A DNA stretch of 64,000 nt from an uncultured Bacteroides sp. Lineage in GTDB: Bacteria > Bacteroidota > Bacteroidia > Bacteroidales > Bacteroidaceae. A model generated the notes under the pieces. It made no database searches. It saw only the letters and a list, made by a program, of their open reading frames with translations, and was not told the DNA's origin. Positions 61,432-64,000 of the stretch are shown one piece after another (position 1 is the first letter of the stretch; each line of letters starts with the position of its first letter). Position numbers and translations under genes: made by a program. Location of the stretch: assembly GCA_947074205.1 (NCBI GenBank), contig CAMTOQ010000006.1, positions 1-64,000 of the forward strand. Direction: 5' to 3'.

Positions 61432-63249
61432 ATGATTATGAGAAAAGTTATTAAATATATGGCTACTGCACTGCTGACAATATCATTGTCAGCGTGCAGC
61501 GACTTCCTAGACAAAGAGTATGATACATCGATGTCAGAAGATCAGGTATTCAAGAATAAAGACAATACACGTGGCTTTCTAGCCAATATCTATACCAATC
61601 TACCCGATGGTTTTAGTGGCTATACTAATGGACAGTTTTTGGGAGCTTCGCGCGACTGCATGACAGACAATGCAATCTCTTTCTGGAGTGTGCACTATTA
61701 TCATGGTGTGCTTACCGATAGCTATTCGGCAGTAAACCATCCATTGCTTACACCTTGGAACAATGCAATGTATGGTATTCGCAAAGCCAATCAGTTTATG
61801 AAGAATGCTCGCCCATCGGTGATCGGTAATGTGGAAAGAGATGGCGATGACAACCGACTCTATGATAGAAACATGGCTGAGGCTCGTTTGCTTCGTGCCA
61901 TCTTCCACCTCGATGTGGTAGCTTGGTTTGGCGATGCCCCTATTATTGGTGATAATGAGAATGGCGAGCCTATTGTATTTGACTTGAGTGATCCGGCTGC
62001 TATGAATATGGAGCGTACCAACGCTGCAGATGCTTTGAAGTGGATTGCCGATCAGTGTGATATTGCTGCTGCCAATTTACCTTTCCGTTATAGCAACGAA
62101 ACCGAAAATTGGGGACGTGTGAGTGGTGCAGTGGCCTATGCCTTGAAAACACGTGCTTTGCTTTACAGAGCATCGAAGCTGCACAACGCTGGCAATAACG
62201 CTCAGTATTGGAAAGATGCTGCCGACGCTGCAAAACAATTCTTAGCTCTAAATAGTCGTCTAAGCAACCCTTATCAGCTATACAGCACCGGCAATACGAA
62301 CAATGACTACTATGAGTGCTTTGTTACTAACCCTGTGTATAATAATGAGTTTATTCTTTGTCGTTCGTTGTGGGCCACTTGGGATGTTGACTTGTTCTTA
62401 GCACCCTGCGGATTTAGTGGTACCATCAACTCTACCGGCCGTGTTAACCCTACACAAAACCTTGTAGACTGTTATGAAACGATTAACGGTTTGCCAATTG
62501 ATAAGGATCCTACTTATAATGAACAGGATCCATACAAAAACCGTGACCCACGCTTGAGTCAAACCATTCTTCATCACGGCGCGATGTGGGGTGATAGAGA
62601 CCAAGAAGAAAACCGTGCAGTAGATGTATCTTACCCTGATGGAAAAGACTATCAAGAGATTCATGGTGGTACTTTGACTGGTTATTACACCAAGAAGTTC
62701 CTCAACAATATCTCGTACAAGAATCCTAGTGTCCCCAATCATGCTTGGCCTATTTTCCGTTTTGGCGAAATATTGCTTAATGCTGCCGAAGCTGTGAACG
62801 AAGCAGAAGGACCCGATGCGGCCTACCAATACATTAATCAGCTTCGTGCTCGTGCTGGTATGCCCGCTTATAGTGGAATGTCGCAAAGTGAATTACGCGA
62901 ACGTATTCGCAACGAACGCCGTATTGAGCTTTGCTTCGAGGACCACCGTTTCTTTGACGAACGTCGTTGGATGTTGTTCGAAGGTCAATCTGCTGGCAGT
63001 GAAAAGAATCTTCCACGCTATCAGCAATACTATAATCTGTATGGTGTGACAGTGACCAACGCTAACAACCCTTCGTACGATTATGGAGCTGCTCAAATGC
63101 ATGCAAGCCGTGCTTTCAATGCGCCTAAAAATTACTACTTCCCATTGCCCGATGATGAAGTGAAGCGTGCACCCAACTTGAAACAAAATCCAGGATGGGA
63201 ACTCTCCAACAATAGCAGTGCGGATGATGGAAGTGTCGACGAACAATAA
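61432..63249 (+). CDS. SusD-like surface glycan-binding lipoprotein (second pair)
   Basis: Lipobox ISLSACSDFLDKEYDTSMSEDQVFKN; WPIFRFGEILLNAAEAVNEAEG; YFPLPDDEVKRAPNLKQNPGW. Confidence 0.93.
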   Translation: MIMRKVIKYMATALLTISLSACSDFLDKEYDTSMSEDQVFKNKDNTRGFLANIYTNLPDGFSGYTNGQFLGASRDCMTDNAISFWSVHYYHGVLTDSYSAVNHPLLTPWNNAMYGIRKANQFMKNARPSVIGNVERDGDDNRLYDRNMAEARLLRAIFHLDVVAWFGDAPIIGDNENGEPIVFDLSDPAAMNMERTNAADALKWIADQCDIAAANLPFRYSNETENWGRVSGAVAYALKTRALLYRASKLHNAGNNAQYWKDAADAAKQFLALNSRLSNPYQLYSTGNTNNDYYECFVTNPVYNNEFILCRSLWATWDVDLFLAPCGFSGTINSTGRVNPTQNLVDCYETINGLPIDKDPTYNEQDPYKNRDPRLSQTILHHGAMWGDRDQEENRAVDVSYPDGKDYQEIHGGTLTGYYTKKFLNNISYKNPSVPNHAWPIFRFGEILLNAAEAVNEAEGPDAAYQYINQLRARAGMPAYSGMSQSELRERIRNERRIELCFEDHRFFDERRWMLFEGQSAGSEKNLPRYQQYYNLYGVTVTNANNPSYDYGAAQMHASRAFNAPKNYYFPLPDDEVKRAPNLKQNPGWELSNNSSADDGSVDEQ

Positions 63250-63290
63250 ATTAATTGGATTAACATAGGTGTTTCTCTTAACTGTTTCTA

Positions 63291-63360
63291 AGTATTCTCA
63301 AGTAGGTGAGAATTCTCTCTCAATACAATGAGAGTAAATGCTTATCTGCTTGAGAATACT
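63291..63360. promoter_or_regulatory. Nested inverted repeats between susD and the downstream lipoprotein gene
   Basis: agtattctcaag (63291-63302) / cttgagaatact (63349-63360); gagaattctc palindrome (63308-63317); ctctca / tgagag (63317-63322 / 63329-63334). Confidence 0.6.
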
Positions 63361-63479
63361 TTCTAACAGGCTTGAGAAGAACAGAACTGCGAATAGGCAC
63401 AATACCGTTTATTGACAGATACCCTGAACGATTCAGCCTCTTACGAAACTATTATTTTTTACCCTAAAACAACTTTGGT

Positions 63480-64000
63480 ATGATTAAAAAAATCAAATGT
63501 ATAAGTCTCTTTATCTCACTTCTCGCTGTTGCCGCTTGTGGCAGTGATGTAACTGTGCCAGAAGAGATAGTAAACCCCGATTCCACTATTTCTGTACCAT
63601 CCGTTACAGATGTTACCTATGAATCGGCTACATTTTCATCCACCATTACAGGAACTTCTACAGTTATAAAAAAAGGCTTTTGCTATGGCACTAGTCCTTC
63701 TGTAACAATCAGTAACACGTTATTAGAATTAAATAATGCAGGATTGAGTATGAATGCCTACGCGCGAAATCTTACACCTGCTACACAATATTACCTGAAG
63801 AGCTACATGATGCTAAGCAATGGAACGGTAGTCTATTCAGGAGAAACAACATTTACCACTACAGCAAAGAGTTCAAGTGACGAACTTTCTAGCTATACAC
63901 CTCCCACATATAGCGACAACTATACTTCAATAGCAGGATGGGCACAGCGCGACCAGTGGAATCTTGCCAATGTGCACGACCCTTCGGTGATGTTGGCAGA
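63480..64000 (+). CDS. N-terminal part of a surface lipoprotein, FN3-like domain followed by probable GH43 start (truncated by window)
   Basis: MIKKIKCISLFISLLAVAACGSD lipobox; SVTDVTYESATFSSTITG...FCYGTSPS; RDQWNLANVHDPSVMLA resembles the GH43 DPSV motif. Open to the window end. Confidence 0.65.
   Translation, partial: MIKKIKCISLFISLLAVAACGSDVTVPEEIVNPDSTISVPSVTDVTYESATFSSTITGTSTVIKKGFCYGTSPSVTISNTLLELNNAGLSMNAYARNLTPATQYYLKSYMMLSNGTVVYSGETTFTTTAKSSSDELSSYTPPTYSDNYTSIAGWAQRDQWNLANVHDPSVMLA

Overview
This 64 kb window looks like a Bacteroides-type (Bacteroidota) chromosome. The left about 32 kb is core housekeeping: fumarate reductase/succinate dehydrogenase, CTP protease, CoaD, ParE, PfkB kinase, MscS, RbfA, a tandem pair of histidine-kinase-like proteins, pyruvate kinase, AroQ, XerD, an abundant-looking TPR lipoprotein and a YifB/ComM ATPase. 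The middle holds an unusual PqqD / ABC exporter / HprK-like kinase / S24-S26 peptidase / nucleotidyltransferase locus (32.2-36.8 kb). It is followed by PyrD and a TPP riboswitch with thiD and thiC. The right end (42-64 kb) is a polysaccharide utilization locus of predicted arabinan type: GH43, GH51, GH43, a hybrid two-component sensor (HTCS), a duplicated LamG protein, two SusC/SusD pairs and the start of a probable GH43 lipoprotein. Main items for follow-up: (1) the PqqD/HprK/S26/NTase/ABC locus, a possible peptide-tailoring/export system without an identified precursor; (2) a 21-bp-spaced direct repeat placed identically relative to TAnnTTTG promoter boxes on both PUL operons, a candidate HTCS operator; (3) an attenuator-like crossing inverted-repeat RNA region upstream of an ADP-ribosylglycohydrolase; (4) a cluster of DnaA-box-like 9-mers in a gene-free stretch (candidate oriC); (5) three copies of an imperfect palindromic repeat, one lying in frame in the N-terminus of a D-Ala-D-Ala dipeptidase; (6) a degenerate pseudo-histidine kinase translationally coupled to an intact one. 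All calls come from reading the sequence and supplied translations; no database search was run.
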